NCBI GenBank assembly: GCA_009781695.1 | Contig: WQVH01000019.1 | Coordinates: 1-35,651 of the forward strand | DNA: 35,651 bases | Origin: Oscillospiraceae bacterium | Lineage (GTDB): Bacteria > Bacillota > Clostridia > Oscillospirales > Oscillospiraceae | Direction of reading: 5' to 3' | Part shown: one piece after another, positions 8,353-16,435 of the stretch | Layout: every line of letters starts with the position of its first letter | How positions within the stretch are numbered: position 1 is the stretch's first letter | Position numbers and translations under genes: made by a program | Notes under the pieces: model-generated | Told to the model about the DNA's origin: nothing | The model's input: only the letters and a program-made list of their open reading frames with translations | The model's database searches: none

Positions 8353-8381
8353 TTGAAACCTTCCATACAAAGTGTTAGAAT
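8353..8381 (+). promoter_or_regulatory. Promoter of the MerR-family gene
   Basis: TTGAAA (8353-8358), 17-bp spacer, TAGAAT (8376-8381). The spacing is 17 bp, not the 19-20 bp typical of MerR-activated promoters, so this is likely the regulator's own constitutive or repressed promoter. Its position rules out upstream in-frame starts such as GTG 8372. Confidence 0.65.
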
Positions 8382-8446
8382 CCCATCAGCTTTACCGATT
8401 TATCTATTGTGCGTTCATATCGAACAAAACTATGGAGGAATTTGCT

Positions 8447-9274
8447 ATGGGCAATACATTATCCATTTATGAGTTTTCAAAAATCTCCGGGATTGAACCC
8501 TCAACGCTCCGATATTGGGATGAGATTGGGCTATTTTCGCCGATCATGCGTCATCCCGAAAACAATTACCGCCATTACTCGGCAGAGCAATTACCGGCAC
8601 TCAATTTTGTAACCACGCTCTGTGAACTTGATATCCCACTCAAGGTTATTGCCCGGTTACAAAAGTGCCGCTCCCCTGAGCTGATGCTCGACTTGCTTGA
8701 AGCCCACGAACACAATCTGGATGTGCAAATAAATAAGCTGAGGATATGCTATTCGGCTCTCCACGCGCGAATGGAGTTATTACGATTGGGCATGAGTGTG
8801 GATGAGTCGCAAATCTCGGTTGTTAAGCAACCTGAAAAATCAATGATACTCTGGCCGCAAAACAACTATGAAGAGGAGCAAACTTTTCTTGACCCTCTGG
8901 CTGAGCATATTAAAGGTTCAGGCGAAAGAATGGTCAACTTAAGTTTCCCCGTCGCAGGATATCATCATAAGCTTAATGCTTTTGAACAAAAGCCTGCTTG
9001 TCCTGATCACTTCCTTTCTTTAGACCCTATAGGCATGCATAAGAAAAAAGCCGGGAACTACCTGGTGGGGTATGCTCGCGGCTATTTTGGTGATATCGGT
9101 GACTTGCCGGAAAGGATGGTTCGTTATGCCAAAGAAAATTCTATCACCATTTCAGGCCCTGTTTATACGATATATCTTCATGAGCAGATCAGCACTTTAA
9201 ACCCGTCTGATTATCTTGCACAGTGCTGTATTACTATTGCAAGAGAAAAAAGGTCAACAGATACTCCGGACTGA
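8447..9274 (+). CDS. MerR-family regulator with GyrI-like ligand-binding domain
   Basis: 275 aa from ATG 8447, set by GGAGGA at 8434-8439 with 7-nt spacing. Residues 5-75 are a MerR winged HTH: the IYEFSKISGI helix, PSTLRYWDEIGLFSP, NYRHYSAEQL. A coiled-coil dimerisation helix (about 85-125) follows. The C-terminal 150 residues resemble the GyrI-like/effector-binding domain of BmrR-type multidrug regulators (VYTIYLHE near the end). Such proteins bind cationic or hydrophobic small molecules and activate efflux genes, but no efflux gene adjoins it here. It converges with aspS after 61 bp, which holds short hairpins (CCGA-GAA-TCGG; CTGAC-GCTT-GTCAG) without a strong T-run. Confidence 0.83.
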   Translation: MGNTLSIYEFSKISGIEPSTLRYWDEIGLFSPIMRHPENNYRHYSAEQLPALNFVTTLCELDIPLKVIARLQKCRSPELMLDLLEAHEHNLDVQINKLRICYSALHARMELLRLGMSVDESQISVVKQPEKSMILWPQNNYEEEQTFLDPLAEHIKGSGERMVNLSFPVAGYHHKLNAFEQKPACPDHFLSLDPIGMHKKKAGNYLVGYARGYFGDIGDLPERMVRYAKENSITISGPVYTIYLHEQISTLNPSDYLAQCCITIAREKRSTDTPD

Positions 9275-9335
9275 CGAGCATCCGAGAATCGGCGGAGTCT
9301 GACGCTTGTCAGCACAAAGCGCACGCATTAGTCTT

Positions 9336-11066
9336 CTATTCTCTGATTTTGATATGCACATCTCTAAGCTGCATATCTGCTACCTCACTCGGTGCGCCAA
9401 GCATCACATCCTGAGCATTGCCGTTGAGTGGGAATGCGATGACATCTCTAATCGTCTCTTCGTCTGCCAGCAGCATCACGATCCTGTCAATGCCCGGTGC
9501 CATACCGGCATGCGGAGGCGCTCCGTACTGAAACGCTGTGTACAGTGCGCCAAAGCGTGCTTTTAGCTCAGTTTCATCGTATCCTGCGATTTCAAATGCT
9601 CTTTTCATAATTTCAGGCGAGTGGTTACGCACCGCACCGGACGAAAGCTCAATACCATTGCAGACCACATCGTATTGATGTGCATATATGTCTAGCGGGT
9701 CTTTTGTTTCCAGCGCTTTCAAGCCGCCAATGGGCATCGAAAATGGATTGTGGGTAAAGTCAATGCCCTTTGTCACCGGATTATATTCATACATCGGGTA
9801 GTCGGTAACGAAGCAAAACTCAAAAGCATCTTCCGCTATAATCTCAAGCGATTTTCCGAGCCAATTTCTTACTTGACCTGCCAGACCATCTACGACCGCC
9901 GCTGCATCGCAGACGAAAAACAGCGTATCGCCTTCATTAATTCCGAGGGAACTTATGAGTTCTTGCTTTTGCGCAGGTGTCAGGAACTTTTCGATTGGCC
10001 CTTTAAAGTCTCCATCGGCCAGTGTGATGTATCCCAACCCTTTCATACCGATTCCGGTCGCAAATTTTAATGAGCTTTCAAAGAACGCTCTGGAGCATCC
10101 TGAGCAATCGGCGACAATGCCTCTGACGGGTTTGTTCTTAAACAGAGGAAATTCTACATGAGAGAAAAACTCCGTCAGGTCAGCAATGATGAGGGGGTTG
10201 CGCAAATCCGGCTTATCTGAGCCATATTTAAGCATAGACTCATTGTATGTAAACCTGCGAAACGGCGGAGGCGAGACTTTTTTTTCTGTAAATTGTTTAA
10301 ATGTCTCGTACAGGACTTTTTCCGCTACATTCAAGACATCCTCTTGCTCTGCAAATGCCATCTCAAAGTCAAGCTGATAAAATTCTCCGGGTGAACGGTC
10401 GCCTCTGGCATCTTCATCTCTAAAGCATGGTGCTATTTGGAAGTACCTATCAAATCCCGAGACCATTAACAGCTGCTTAAACTGCTGAGGTGCTTGAGGC
10501 AGGGCATAGAACTTGCCTTTATGCTTTCGGCTGGGCACCAGATAGTCACGAGCGCCTTCGGGAGATGATGCCGTAAGAATCGGCGTTTGTATTTCAACGA
10601 AATCAAGCTGCGTCATTTGTGTGCGGATGAAACTGATAATCTGAGCACGCAGTAGAATGTTGCCCTTGATGATGGAATTACGCAGGTCAAGATATCGATA
10701 TTTAAGTCTCACTTCTTCACGTGTGTTCATTGACTCACTGATGTCAAAAGGAAGCATGTTGCGGCAAGGACCGAGTATCTCCAGCCGATCGGCAACCACC
10801 TCAATATATCCGGTATCCAGTTTCGGGTTTACCGATTCTTCGTCGCGTGCCTTAACTTTACCATATACAGATATGACTGTCTCACGATGGACACCTTCAA
10901 GCAATGATGCTTCGTGTAATACAACTTGCATGATGCCGCTGAAGTCACGCAGGTCAATAAATGTAACTCCGCCATGATCACGGATTGACGCCACCCAGCC
11001 GGACAGGCGAACCTCCTGTCCAATATCGCCTTGCTGCAGCTTAGCTGCCAGATGTGTTCTAAGCAT
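9336..11066 (-). CDS. aspS: Aspartyl-tRNA synthetase
   Basis: 576 aa, the bacterial type: N-terminal OB-fold anticodon domain (LSGWVASIRDHGGVTFIDLRD), class II core motif 2 (FRDEDARGDRSPGEFYQLD), an inserted GAD domain (about 280-415) and motif 3 (GMAPGIDRIVML). It charges tRNA-Asp. Whether it also charges tRNA-Asn cannot be decided, as no gatCAB is in view. AAGGAG overlaps an in-frame GTG (11075) but is 8 nt from ATG 11066, so that ATG is the start. It has its own promoter and no T-box. Confidence 0.96.
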   Translation of the reverse strand: MLRTHLAAKLQQGDIGQEVRLSGWVASIRDHGGVTFIDLRDFSGIMQVVLHEASLLEGVHRETVISVYGKVKARDEESVNPKLDTGYIEVVADRLEILGPCRNMLPFDISESMNTREEVRLKYRYLDLRNSIIKGNILLRAQIISFIRTQMTQLDFVEIQTPILTASSPEGARDYLVPSRKHKGKFYALPQAPQQFKQLLMVSGFDRYFQIAPCFRDEDARGDRSPGEFYQLDFEMAFAEQEDVLNVAEKVLYETFKQFTEKKVSPPPFRRFTYNESMLKYGSDKPDLRNPLIIADLTEFFSHVEFPLFKNKPVRGIVADCSGCSRAFFESSLKFATGIGMKGLGYITLADGDFKGPIEKFLTPAQKQELISSLGINEGDTLFFVCDAAAVVDGLAGQVRNWLGKSLEIIAEDAFEFCFVTDYPMYEYNPVTKGIDFTHNPFSMPIGGLKALETKDPLDIYAHQYDVVCNGIELSSGAVRNHSPEIMKRAFEIAGYDETELKARFGALYTAFQYGAPPHAGMAPGIDRIVMLLADEETIRDVIAFPLNGNAQDVMLGAPSEVADMQLRDVHIKIRE

Positions 11067-11154
11067 TGTGTTCACTCCTTAATTATAAGCTGACGAGAGT
11101 CAACGGAATGCGACGCCCATCAGCCTATGAAAAACATAGATAATCTATCGTATA

Positions 11155-11183
11155 ATTTTATCCCTTGGAATTTGCATTGTCAA
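11155..11183 (-). promoter_or_regulatory. aspS promoter
   Basis: Minus-strand TTGACA (11178-11183), 17-bp spacer, TAAAAT (11155-11160), just downstream of the rpsR terminator. The leader of about 85 nt has small hairpins (CTATG/CATAG; GCTGA/TCAGC) but none of the conserved T-box sequence. Confidence 0.75.
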
Positions 11184-11193
11184 GGAAAAGTTA

Positions 11194-11215
11194 AAAGGCG
11201 GCTTTCGCCGCCTTT
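11194..11215 (-). terminator. Rho-independent terminator after rpsR
   Basis: A 9-bp perfect GC-rich stem (AAAGGCGGC / GCCGCCTTT) with a 4-nt loop, followed on the minus strand by a short U-run. It lies 17 bp after the rpsR stop and insulates aspS. Confidence 0.85.
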
Positions 11216-11231
11216 GTAATTTAATATTGCA

Positions 11232-11474
11232 TTAGTCTGTCACATATGGCAAAAGTGCCACTTGACGTGCACGTTTGATGGCCACCATCAAGCGTCTTTG
11301 ATGTTGCGCACAAACACCGGTGGTTCTGCGGGGCAGTATTTTGCTGCGCTCTGATAAATATCTCTTTATCTTAGTTGCGTCTTTGTAATCAATATCCTGC
11401 GCTCTATCAACGCAAAACTGACACACTTTTCTGCGCTTGCGGTTCTGCGGTCTATGTTCTCTATCGTTAGACAA
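11232..11474 (-). CDS. rpsR: 30S ribosomal protein S18
   Basis: 80 aa, normal S18 length. It has the zinc-type N-terminus (KVCQFCVD, with a further Cys at VCAQHQ) and the conserved core [34 protein letters not shown] and IKRAR. It binds 16S rRNA with S6 in the platform. The start is TTG at 11474, with GGAGG 7 nt upstream. It is the last gene of rpsF-ssb-rpsR, 17 bp after ssb. Confidence 0.95.
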   Translation of the reverse strand: MSNDREHRPQNRKRRKVCQFCVDRAQDIDYKDATKIKRYLSERSKILPRRTTGVCAQHQRRLMVAIKRARQVALLPYVTD

Positions 11475-11491
11475 GATAATTCCTCCTCACA

Positions 11492-11935
11492 TTAAAATGG
11501 TAAATCCCCATCATCCATATCCAGCTCTGCAAAATCAGAACCTGCGACAGGGGTTGAGAAACCTTGGCTGTAATCGTCTCTTTGGACGACTGGTAACCCG
11601 CTGGCTTCTCTGCTTTTTTTGCTCTCGGTAAAATAGATGTTATCGGCTACGACTTCCGCACTTCTGCGTTTGTTTCCATCTTTGTCCGCCCAGTCTCTAA
11701 TTTCGAGACGTCCCGTTACAGCCGCCATTTGTCCCTTGGTAAAATACTTTGATACAAATTCACCGCTCTTGTTCCATGCGACGACATCAATGAAATCTGT
11801 CTGCCTTTCCCCACCGTCTTTAGGTGCAAACCTTCTGTCCACCGCAAGCGTAAAGGACGCTACCGGCGTTCCATTTTGTGTATGTCTCAGCTCCGGGTCG
11901 CGTGTCAGTCTGCCCATAATAACGATCTGGTTCAT
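11492..11935 (-). CDS. ssb: Single-stranded DNA-binding protein
   Basis: 147 aa: OB fold (MNQIVIMGRLTRDPELRHTQNG, VASFTLAVDRRF, FIDVVAWNKSGEFVSKYFTKGQ), a short disordered linker, and the acidic C-terminal tip DGDLPF that recruits replication and repair proteins. AGGAG is 6 nt before the ATG. It lies between rpsF and rpsR, 9 bp after rpsF, the usual Bacillota arrangement, so it is co-transcribed with both S6 and S18. Confidence 0.96.
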   Translation of the reverse strand: MNQIVIMGRLTRDPELRHTQNGTPVASFTLAVDRRFAPKDGGERQTDFIDVVAWNKSGEFVSKYFTKGQMAAVTGRLEIRDWADKDGNKRRSAEVVADNIYFTESKKSREASGLPVVQRDDYSQGFSTPVAGSDFAELDMDDGDLPF

Positions 11936-11944
11936 TGTAAACTC

Positions 11945-12241
11945 CTATTCTTCGATGACGGTAATAAGTGAACGCATCATACCGTCAGTGATTTTGAGTA
12001 CACGGTCAAGCTCTGCGGGGAACTCCGGTCCTGATGTGAACTTGACGAGTACATAATACCCTTCAGGTTTATCATTAATCAGATATGCAAGCTTTCTTTT
12101 GCCCATTTCCTCAAGCTCATTGAGCGTACCGTTTGCTTCGATGAGTGTCTTAAACTTCTCTATCATTGCAGCGATTTGCTCTTCACCGAGATCTACATCG
12201 ATGATATACATAAGCTCATAGTTTGCTGACGTCTTTGCCAT
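11945..12241 (-). CDS. rpsF: 30S ribosomal protein S6
   Basis: 98 aa. It begins YELMYIIDVDLGEEQIAAMIEKF and has the KRKLAYLINDKPEGYYVLVKF core typical of S6 (GKRKLAY). AAGGAGGTG lies a few bases before ATG. S6 binds S18 and 16S rRNA in the 30S platform. It is first in the rpsF-ssb-rpsR operon, behind a strong promoter and a structured leader. Confidence 0.96.
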   Translation of the reverse strand: MAKTSANYELMYIIDVDLGEEQIAAMIEKFKTLIEANGTLNELEEMGKRKLAYLINDKPEGYYVLVKFTSGPEFPAELDRVLKITDGMMRSLITVIEE

Positions 12242-12361
12242 AATTACACCTCCTTCTGGTCTAATCGGCCCCCGATCTTTGCCGGGAGCAAGGATGCGGG
12301 GCGGCTAACCCCTATGTCCTATTTACTATTTGTGCAAGACTGACTTCGTGTGTCAGAATGC
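12242..12361 (-). promoter_or_regulatory. Structured rpsF leader, candidate S6:S18-binding RNA
   Basis: The leader of about 120 nt can form three hairpins on the minus strand: CUGAC/GUCAG (near 12330-12350), GGGG-loop-CCCC (near 12300) and CUCCCG/CGGGGG (near 12275), followed by CCGAUUAGACC and the Shine-Dalgarno site. Leaders of rpsF-rpsR operons are known to bind the S6:S18 complex through a conserved CCG-containing bulge for feedback control. The position and CCG-rich content fit, but I could not fold it or compare it with the family model. Confidence 0.5.
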
Positions 12362-12367
12362 TTTGTA

Positions 12368-12395
12368 ATTATACATGATTACATGTATTTGTCAA
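12368..12395 (-). promoter_or_regulatory. rpsF operon promoter
   Basis: Minus-strand TTGACA (12390-12395), 16-bp spacer, TATAAT (12368-12373). Both hexamers are perfect, as expected for a ribosomal protein operon. Confidence 0.85.
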
Positions 12396-12401
12396 CACCC
12401 A

Positions 12402-12438
12402 AATCCGGCAGTTTGAGTCTGTTCCCACCTGCCGGATT
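12402..12438 (-). terminator. Hairpin between the GlmU-like gene and the rpsF promoter
   Basis: Ten-bp perfect arms AATCCGGCAG (12402-12411) and CTGCCGGATT (12429-12438) with a 17-nt loop. It lies about 110 bp after the stop of the nucleotidyltransferase gene and just before the rpsF -35. There is no good U-run, so termination is uncertain; it may insulate the two units. Confidence 0.4.
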
Positions 12439-12548
12439 CATAGAAATCTGTCGAAAATCGATACATGCAATATGAAATATTCATCACATACATTTTGAAT
12501 GTAGATTTAAATTATTACAAAAATATTTTTTAGAGCGCCGCATCATCT

Positions 12549-13292
12549 CTAACTATTTGATAAAATCCGCTCTACCTGCTGTAGCTGCTCCGGTGTATTG
12601 ACTCCTAAGATTTCATCACCGAGATTTCGCTTAAGTAATCCTATTTTTGCACCACTTTCACGCATGATCTCCGGCACATCCGTCAGATAGTATTCGCCCT
12701 GCGCATTGTCATTTTTGAGTTTATCCAGCGTATCTAAGAGCTGCACTGAATCAAACACATAGACTCCTGTGTTGACCTCTGTGATCTGCGCTTGCTCCGG
12801 GGTACAGTCTCTATCTTCGACAACACATACAAAGTCCCCATTTTCATCTCTGATGATCCGCCCGAAAGCAAGATCCAGCGTGGTTTCTCCGGTCAGGATC
12901 GTGCACACATTATTTTGCTCAAAATGCGTATTCAAAAGCTGCGCATAGGTCTCTTTCTTTATGGCCGGCATATCACCATAACAGACCATCACCGCACCTT
13001 TAAAGCCCAAAAGCTGCGCTTTGGCTGCCATGACCGCATGTCCGGTACCCAATTGCTCTTTTTGCTCCGCAAATTCATATCCGTCAAAGTATTTTATTAC
13101 CTGATCCTTGCCATACCCCACCACAATGATGATATCTTCTTTTTGAGTCACCGGTAACGCGTCCAGCACATATTCAAGCAATGGCTTGCCGCAGGCAAGT
13201 CTCATTACTTTAGGTGCATCATTATCATCGGTCTGCAAGCGTGTACCCTTCCCCGCCGCCAATACGACTACCTTAATCAGTTGCTTATCCAT
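12549..13292 (-). CDS. GlmU-like sugar-phosphate nucleotidyltransferase, single domain
   Basis: 247 aa from ATG 13292 (GAGG upstream; longer in-frame starts would run into the preceding gene). The N-terminal loop VVLAAGKGTRL with a downstream APKV is the nucleotidyltransferase signature. EQLGTGHAVMAA, CYGDMPAI, the FGRIIR segment, VVEDRDCTPEQ and EVNTGVYVFD all match the uridylyltransferase half of GlmU. The C-terminal left-handed beta-helix acetyltransferase domain of full-length GlmU (about 450 aa) is absent. It probably makes UDP-GlcNAc or a related nucleotide sugar. It starts 13 bp after the secreted NodB-like gene and is probably co-transcribed with it. Confidence 0.8.
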   Translation of the reverse strand: MDKQLIKVVVLAAGKGTRLQTDDNDAPKVMRLACGKPLLEYVLDALPVTQKEDIIIVVGYGKDQVIKYFDGYEFAEQKEQLGTGHAVMAAKAQLLGFKGAVMVCYGDMPAIKKETYAQLLNTHFEQNNVCTILTGETTLDLAFGRIIRDENGDFVCVVEDRDCTPEQAQITEVNTGVYVFDSVQLLDTLDKLKNDNAQGEYYLTDVPEIMRESGAKIGLLKRNLGDEILGVNTPEQLQQVERILSNS

Positions 13293-13305
13293 AAATTTAC
13301 CATCC

Positions 13306-14493
13306 TCATTCATCATTTTGTGGGTCAAGAAGCAGCGCGACCGTCTCTGTGATTTTCTCAATTGTAAATCGGTTCGTCCGAAGATATGCATACACTCCGG
13401 GTAAGACCGAGGTGGTTTGTTCGTTGCACAAAAACAGCAAATTGTGTCTCGCTCCACTTTCCCTTGGAAGCGTAGCGGTTATGTCCGACACAGACGGTGC
13501 TTCATCATCTATAACACTTCCGGCACTATCCCAAAAAATCAACTGATGCGCCTGCGCTGTTTCCCGCGCCTGTTCTGTTGCATCTGAGGCTGAAATAATC
13601 ACCGTTCTGACTTTCGCCGCTTCAAATAAAATCGCTGAGATTTTTAAATACTCTTCAAAAGTACCCTCTTCTAACCAAATCCCAAGTGTATGACCTGTTC
13701 CGGATATTCGGCGAATCAAGCCGGGATCGCTAAAAACATCTTCCGAATTTACGAAAAAACACGCGCGGACATGCGCTGCCGACTCTGTATCAAGCAAGTC
13801 CAAAATCTGTTCGGCGCTACCGCCTGACAGATCGAAGAAGCTCAGATATATCGTTACATCACTATAATCCGGAGGCAGTTCAGGTTCAACCGGCGGTAGC
13901 GGCGATGGCGGGTCTCCAACAACAGGCGGCCCGGGCAAGGTCTGAGGCGGCACAAATCGCTCTTCAAATGCACTCCTTATGCCATCTCTATTCATCCCCA
14001 CTGCCGTAGGGCCATTGATGGCTGAATGAGAGATGATTCTCACTGCTTGCATGGGGCGCTCCGGAATGATCGAATCAGGTATCTCGACGATTTGAAAGGT
14101 CAGACCAAAAAAATCACTGACTTGCCGGAGCGGAACATAAAATCTTCCGCCGACACTGCGTGCATGCGGCCATCGCAAGATCAGACCGTCGTGATTGGTT
14201 GTTCTGGCATCTCCGGGGGTGGTATAAAAGTCAACATACCTGTCACCTCTAAACAGGCGAACAAAATCGTCTGAACCAACTGCCCATACGCCCAGCTCAC
14301 GAAAGACATTAATCGGCAACACCGGCACAAACATTTCACCACCCACAATAAAAGGCATGGTGCTCTCACTGAATGGAAGCAGTGTTTCATTGACGAGCAC
14401 AAAGTAGGGTGTCACAGCAGCTTGTGAAGTGATCGGTGTTAGGGCAGGTGTTATGAGCAGTATAAGCAATATGCATATCATTCTCTTTTTCAA
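13306..14493 (-). CDS. Secreted protein: copper-amine-oxidase-type stalk domain plus degenerate NodB-like domain
   Basis: 395 aa with a TTG start at 14493. AGGAGGGGAG fits this start, and it supplies the KKR n-region of the signal peptide (1-26). Residues 30-137 resemble the copper amine oxidase N-terminal-like stalk domain (FVPVLPINVFRELG, FYVPLRQVSDFFGL). A Pro-rich linker (183-209) follows. Residues 212-385 look like the NodB polysaccharide deacetylase fold (VTIYLSF, ILDLLD, ACFFVNSEDVF, LIRRISGTGHTLG). The metal-binding motif TFDDG is replaced by SFFDLSG and the HxxxH pair is missing, so deacetylase activity is doubtful. It probably binds cell-wall sugar or is a regulatory homologue (inference). 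Confidence 0.7.
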   Translation of the reverse strand: MKKRMICILLILLITPALTPITSQAAVTPYFVLVNETLLPFSESTMPFIVGGEMFVPVLPINVFRELGVWAVGSDDFVRLFRGDRYVDFYTTPGDARTTNHDGLILRWPHARSVGGRFYVPLRQVSDFFGLTFQIVEIPDSIIPERPMQAVRIISHSAINGPTAVGMNRDGIRSAFEERFVPPQTLPGPPVVGDPPSPLPPVEPELPPDYSDVTIYLSFFDLSGGSAEQILDLLDTESAAHVRACFFVNSEDVFSDPGLIRRISGTGHTLGIWLEEGTFEEYLKISAILFEAAKVRTVIISASDATEQARETAQAHQLIFWDSAGSVIDDEAPSVSDITATLPRESGARHNLLFLCNEQTTSVLPGVYAYLRTNRFTIEKITETVALLLDPQNDE

Positions 14494-14537
14494 ACGCGAT
14501 CTCCCCTCCTTTTTTTTGCAGATTCTTTATGATTACA

Positions 14538-14566
14538 ATAATACCATGACTGATCTGCTTTGACAA
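14538..14566 (-). promoter_or_regulatory. Promoter of the NodB-like/GlmU-like unit
   Basis: Minus-strand TTGTCA (14561-14566), 17-bp spacer, TATTAT (14538-14543), divergent from and adjacent to the rnpB promoter. Confidence 0.65.
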
Positions 14567-14582
14567 CTTATGTAAGCAACAT

Positions 14583-14611
14583 TTGACACATCCGCAAATT
14601 CAGAGTAAAAT
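14583..14611 (+). promoter_or_regulatory. rnpB promoter
   Basis: TTGACA (14583-14588), 17-bp spacer, TAAAAT (14606-14611), placing the start at about 14618, the first base pair of the P1 helix of the RNA. Confidence 0.8.
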
Positions 14612-14618
14612 CGAAAGC

Positions 14619-15032
14619 GAGTAAGCTGAGCAGCCGCGTGAGACGGTCGAAAGACCGCTCACGAGGAAAGTCCGGGCTCCATAGGGCAAGGATAACGGGT
14701 AACGCCCGCCGAAGGCGACTTCAGGACAAGTGCAACAGAGATATACCGCCTCGGCAATTGACTATGAATCAATGACCACCGACAATATAACCCGCATGGT
14801 CACTGATCCACAGTCAATTGCCGAGGTAAGGGTGGAAAGGTGAGGTAAGAGCTCCCCCGGCGCTCGGAGACGAAACGCCGCTGTAAACTCTATCCGGAGC
14901 AACACCGTGGGAGTGCTGCGTTTAATCGCATGGCCGGCCCGGCCGCACTCAGGAGGTGGCTTGAGCTCATTGGCAACGATGAGCCTAGATAGATGGCTGT
15001 TCACGACAGAATCCGGCTTACAGGCTTACTCA
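14619..15032 (+). ncRNA. rnpB: RNase P RNA, bacterial class A
   Basis: About 414 nt. The conserved 5' core GAGGAAAGTCCGGGCTCC (14663-14680) and the 3' core ACAGAATCCGGCTTAC (15007-15022) are present. The ends GAGTAAGC (14619-14626) and GCTTACTC (15025-15032) pair as helix P1. A long hairpin, GCAATTGAC with GTCAATTGC near 14754-14823, is a typical peripheral stem. It is the catalytic RNA for tRNA 5' maturation. A promoter and a terminator frame it exactly. Confidence 0.96.
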
Positions 15033-15041
15033 CAAAAAAGT

Positions 15042-15067
15042 GCCGATAACCCATTGGGTTTCGGCAT
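15042..15067. terminator. Bidirectional terminator of rnpB and rarA
   Basis: The stem TGCCGA(T)AACCC / GGGTTTCGGCA has a 3-nt loop. A T6 run follows on the plus strand (15068-15073) and an A-run precedes it (T-run on the minus strand). It serves rnpB and, read the other way, lies directly beyond the rarA stop, which falls inside the plus-strand T-run. Confidence 0.85.
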
Positions 15068-15070
15068 TTT

Positions 15071-16402
15071 TTATGAATTTCGCTTTCTCCACTGCTCGAT
15101 TTGCTCAAGCCGCTCTTTAACTCTAGCTTCCAACCCCTGCGACGTAGGCTCATAATACTTGCGCCCTTCAAGTGCGTCCGGCAAGCATTTCATCGTACTC
15201 AATTTATCTTGCGTGTCATGAGCGTAAACATAGCCCTGACCATACCCCAACTCTTTCATCAGCCTGGTTGGCGCATTTCGGATTTGCATCGGAACCGGTT
15301 CGGCAAGCATATTGCGCGCATCTTCCGAAGCACGCAAATACGCCGCATCCAGCGCATTTGACTTAGGCGCAACAGACATATATACCACCGCATGAGTCAA
15401 ATGGACACTGCATTCCGGCATCCCGATAAAATGACAAGCCTGATATGCCGCAACGGCAATTTCCAATGCGCGGCTATCCGCCATACCGATATCTTCTGAG
15501 GCAAATCGAACGACTCTACGTGCAACATAAAGCGGATTCTCACCTGCTTCAAGCATTCGGGAGAGCCAATAAACCGCTGCATCCGCATCACTGTTTCTCA
15601 TGGACTTATGGAGTGCAGATATGATGTTATAATGTTCCTCACCGGTCTTGTCATAAAGCAATGATTTCTTACTGATGCATTGCTCGAGCATTTCTAATGA
15701 CACTGTCGTACCGCTTTCGTCAACATCTCCATTGACAATAACCATTTCCAAGGTGCTCAGCGCCACCCGCGCATCTCCATTTGAAAATCCCGCAATGATG
15801 TGCAGTAGATCATCAGCAATATGTATAGACTGCCCCCCAAAGCCGCGCGGATCTGTTAACGCTTGTTTTAAGAGCTTAAACAAATCATCTGCGGACAGCG
15901 CATTGAGGACAAACACCCGACAACGTGACAGTAACGCTGAGTTGATTTCAAATGAAGGGTTCTCAGTAGTTGCGCCAATCAAAATAATACTGCCTTTTTC
16001 GACAAATGGCAAAAAAGCATCCTGCTGCGCCTTATTAAATCGGTGTATCTCATCAACGAACAAGATGGTCTTATCCCCCATCACGCTCATACTATCCGCC
16101 CGATTCATGACATCTTTGATTTCCTTTATTCCGCTCGTGACTGCACTAAAGACAATAAAATCAGCTTTTGTCCGCCCGGCAATGATTCTGGCAAGGGTGG
16201 TTTTGCCCACACCCGGCGGTCCCCAAAAAATCATTGAAGCAATCATATCCCGGTCAATCATCTGACGCAGAATCTTCCCTTCACCTAAGAGGTGACTTTG
16301 TCCGACAAATTCCGGCAAATCACGAGGCCGCAAACGACTGGCCAGCGGACCGATCATTTCAGGTGAATCAAATATTGAATTTTGTCTGTAATTGATGTTC
16401 AT
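15071..16402 (-). CDS. rarA: Replication-associated recombination protein A (RarA/MgsA)
   Basis: 443 aa AAA+ ATPase of the RarA/WRNIP1 group. The N-terminal PLASRLRPRDLPEFVGQSHLLG is characteristic. Walker A GPPGVGKT is at 61-68, Walker B FVDEIH at 115-120, sensor 1 GATTEN follows, and the RarA C-terminal tetramerisation region includes ASEDIGMAD and the GYVYAHD end segment. It acts at stalled replication forks with SSB and the clamp loader. AGGTG lies 8 nt before the ATG. The gene follows an intergenic palindrome and ends at the shared terminator. Confidence 0.95.
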   Translation of the reverse strand: MNINYRQNSIFDSPEMIGPLASRLRPRDLPEFVGQSHLLGEGKILRQMIDRDMIASMIFWGPPGVGKTTLARIIAGRTKADFIVFSAVTSGIKEIKDVMNRADSMSVMGDKTILFVDEIHRFNKAQQDAFLPFVEKGSIILIGATTENPSFEINSALLSRCRVFVLNALSADDLFKLLKQALTDPRGFGGQSIHIADDLLHIIAGFSNGDARVALSTLEMVIVNGDVDESGTTVSLEMLEQCISKKSLLYDKTGEEHYNIISALHKSMRNSDADAAVYWLSRMLEAGENPLYVARRVVRFASEDIGMADSRALEIAVAAYQACHFIGMPECSVHLTHAVVYMSVAPKSNALDAAYLRASEDARNMLAEPVPMQIRNAPTRLMKELGYGQGYVYAHDTQDKLSTMKCLPDALEGRKYYEPTSQGLEARVKERLEQIEQWRKRNS

Positions 16403-16435
16403 AGCTTACACCTATTGTGAAAAGAGTTTAAAAAA

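Noticed and set aside
8372-8446. Upstream N-terminal extension of the MerR protein
   Set aside because: The GTG at 8372 lies inside the promoter, and GGAGGA sits 7 nt before ATG 8447.
11067-11154. T-box riboswitch in the aspS leader
   Set aside because: The leader is only about 85 nt and has no T-box consensus or terminator/antiterminator pair.
13293-13457. N-terminal extension of the GlmU-like protein
   Set aside because: It would overlap the preceding gene for 150 bp, and the nucleotidyltransferase motif begins right after ATG 13292.
14762-15004. Minus-strand 80-codon frame
   Set aside because: It lies entirely inside the RNase P RNA gene.
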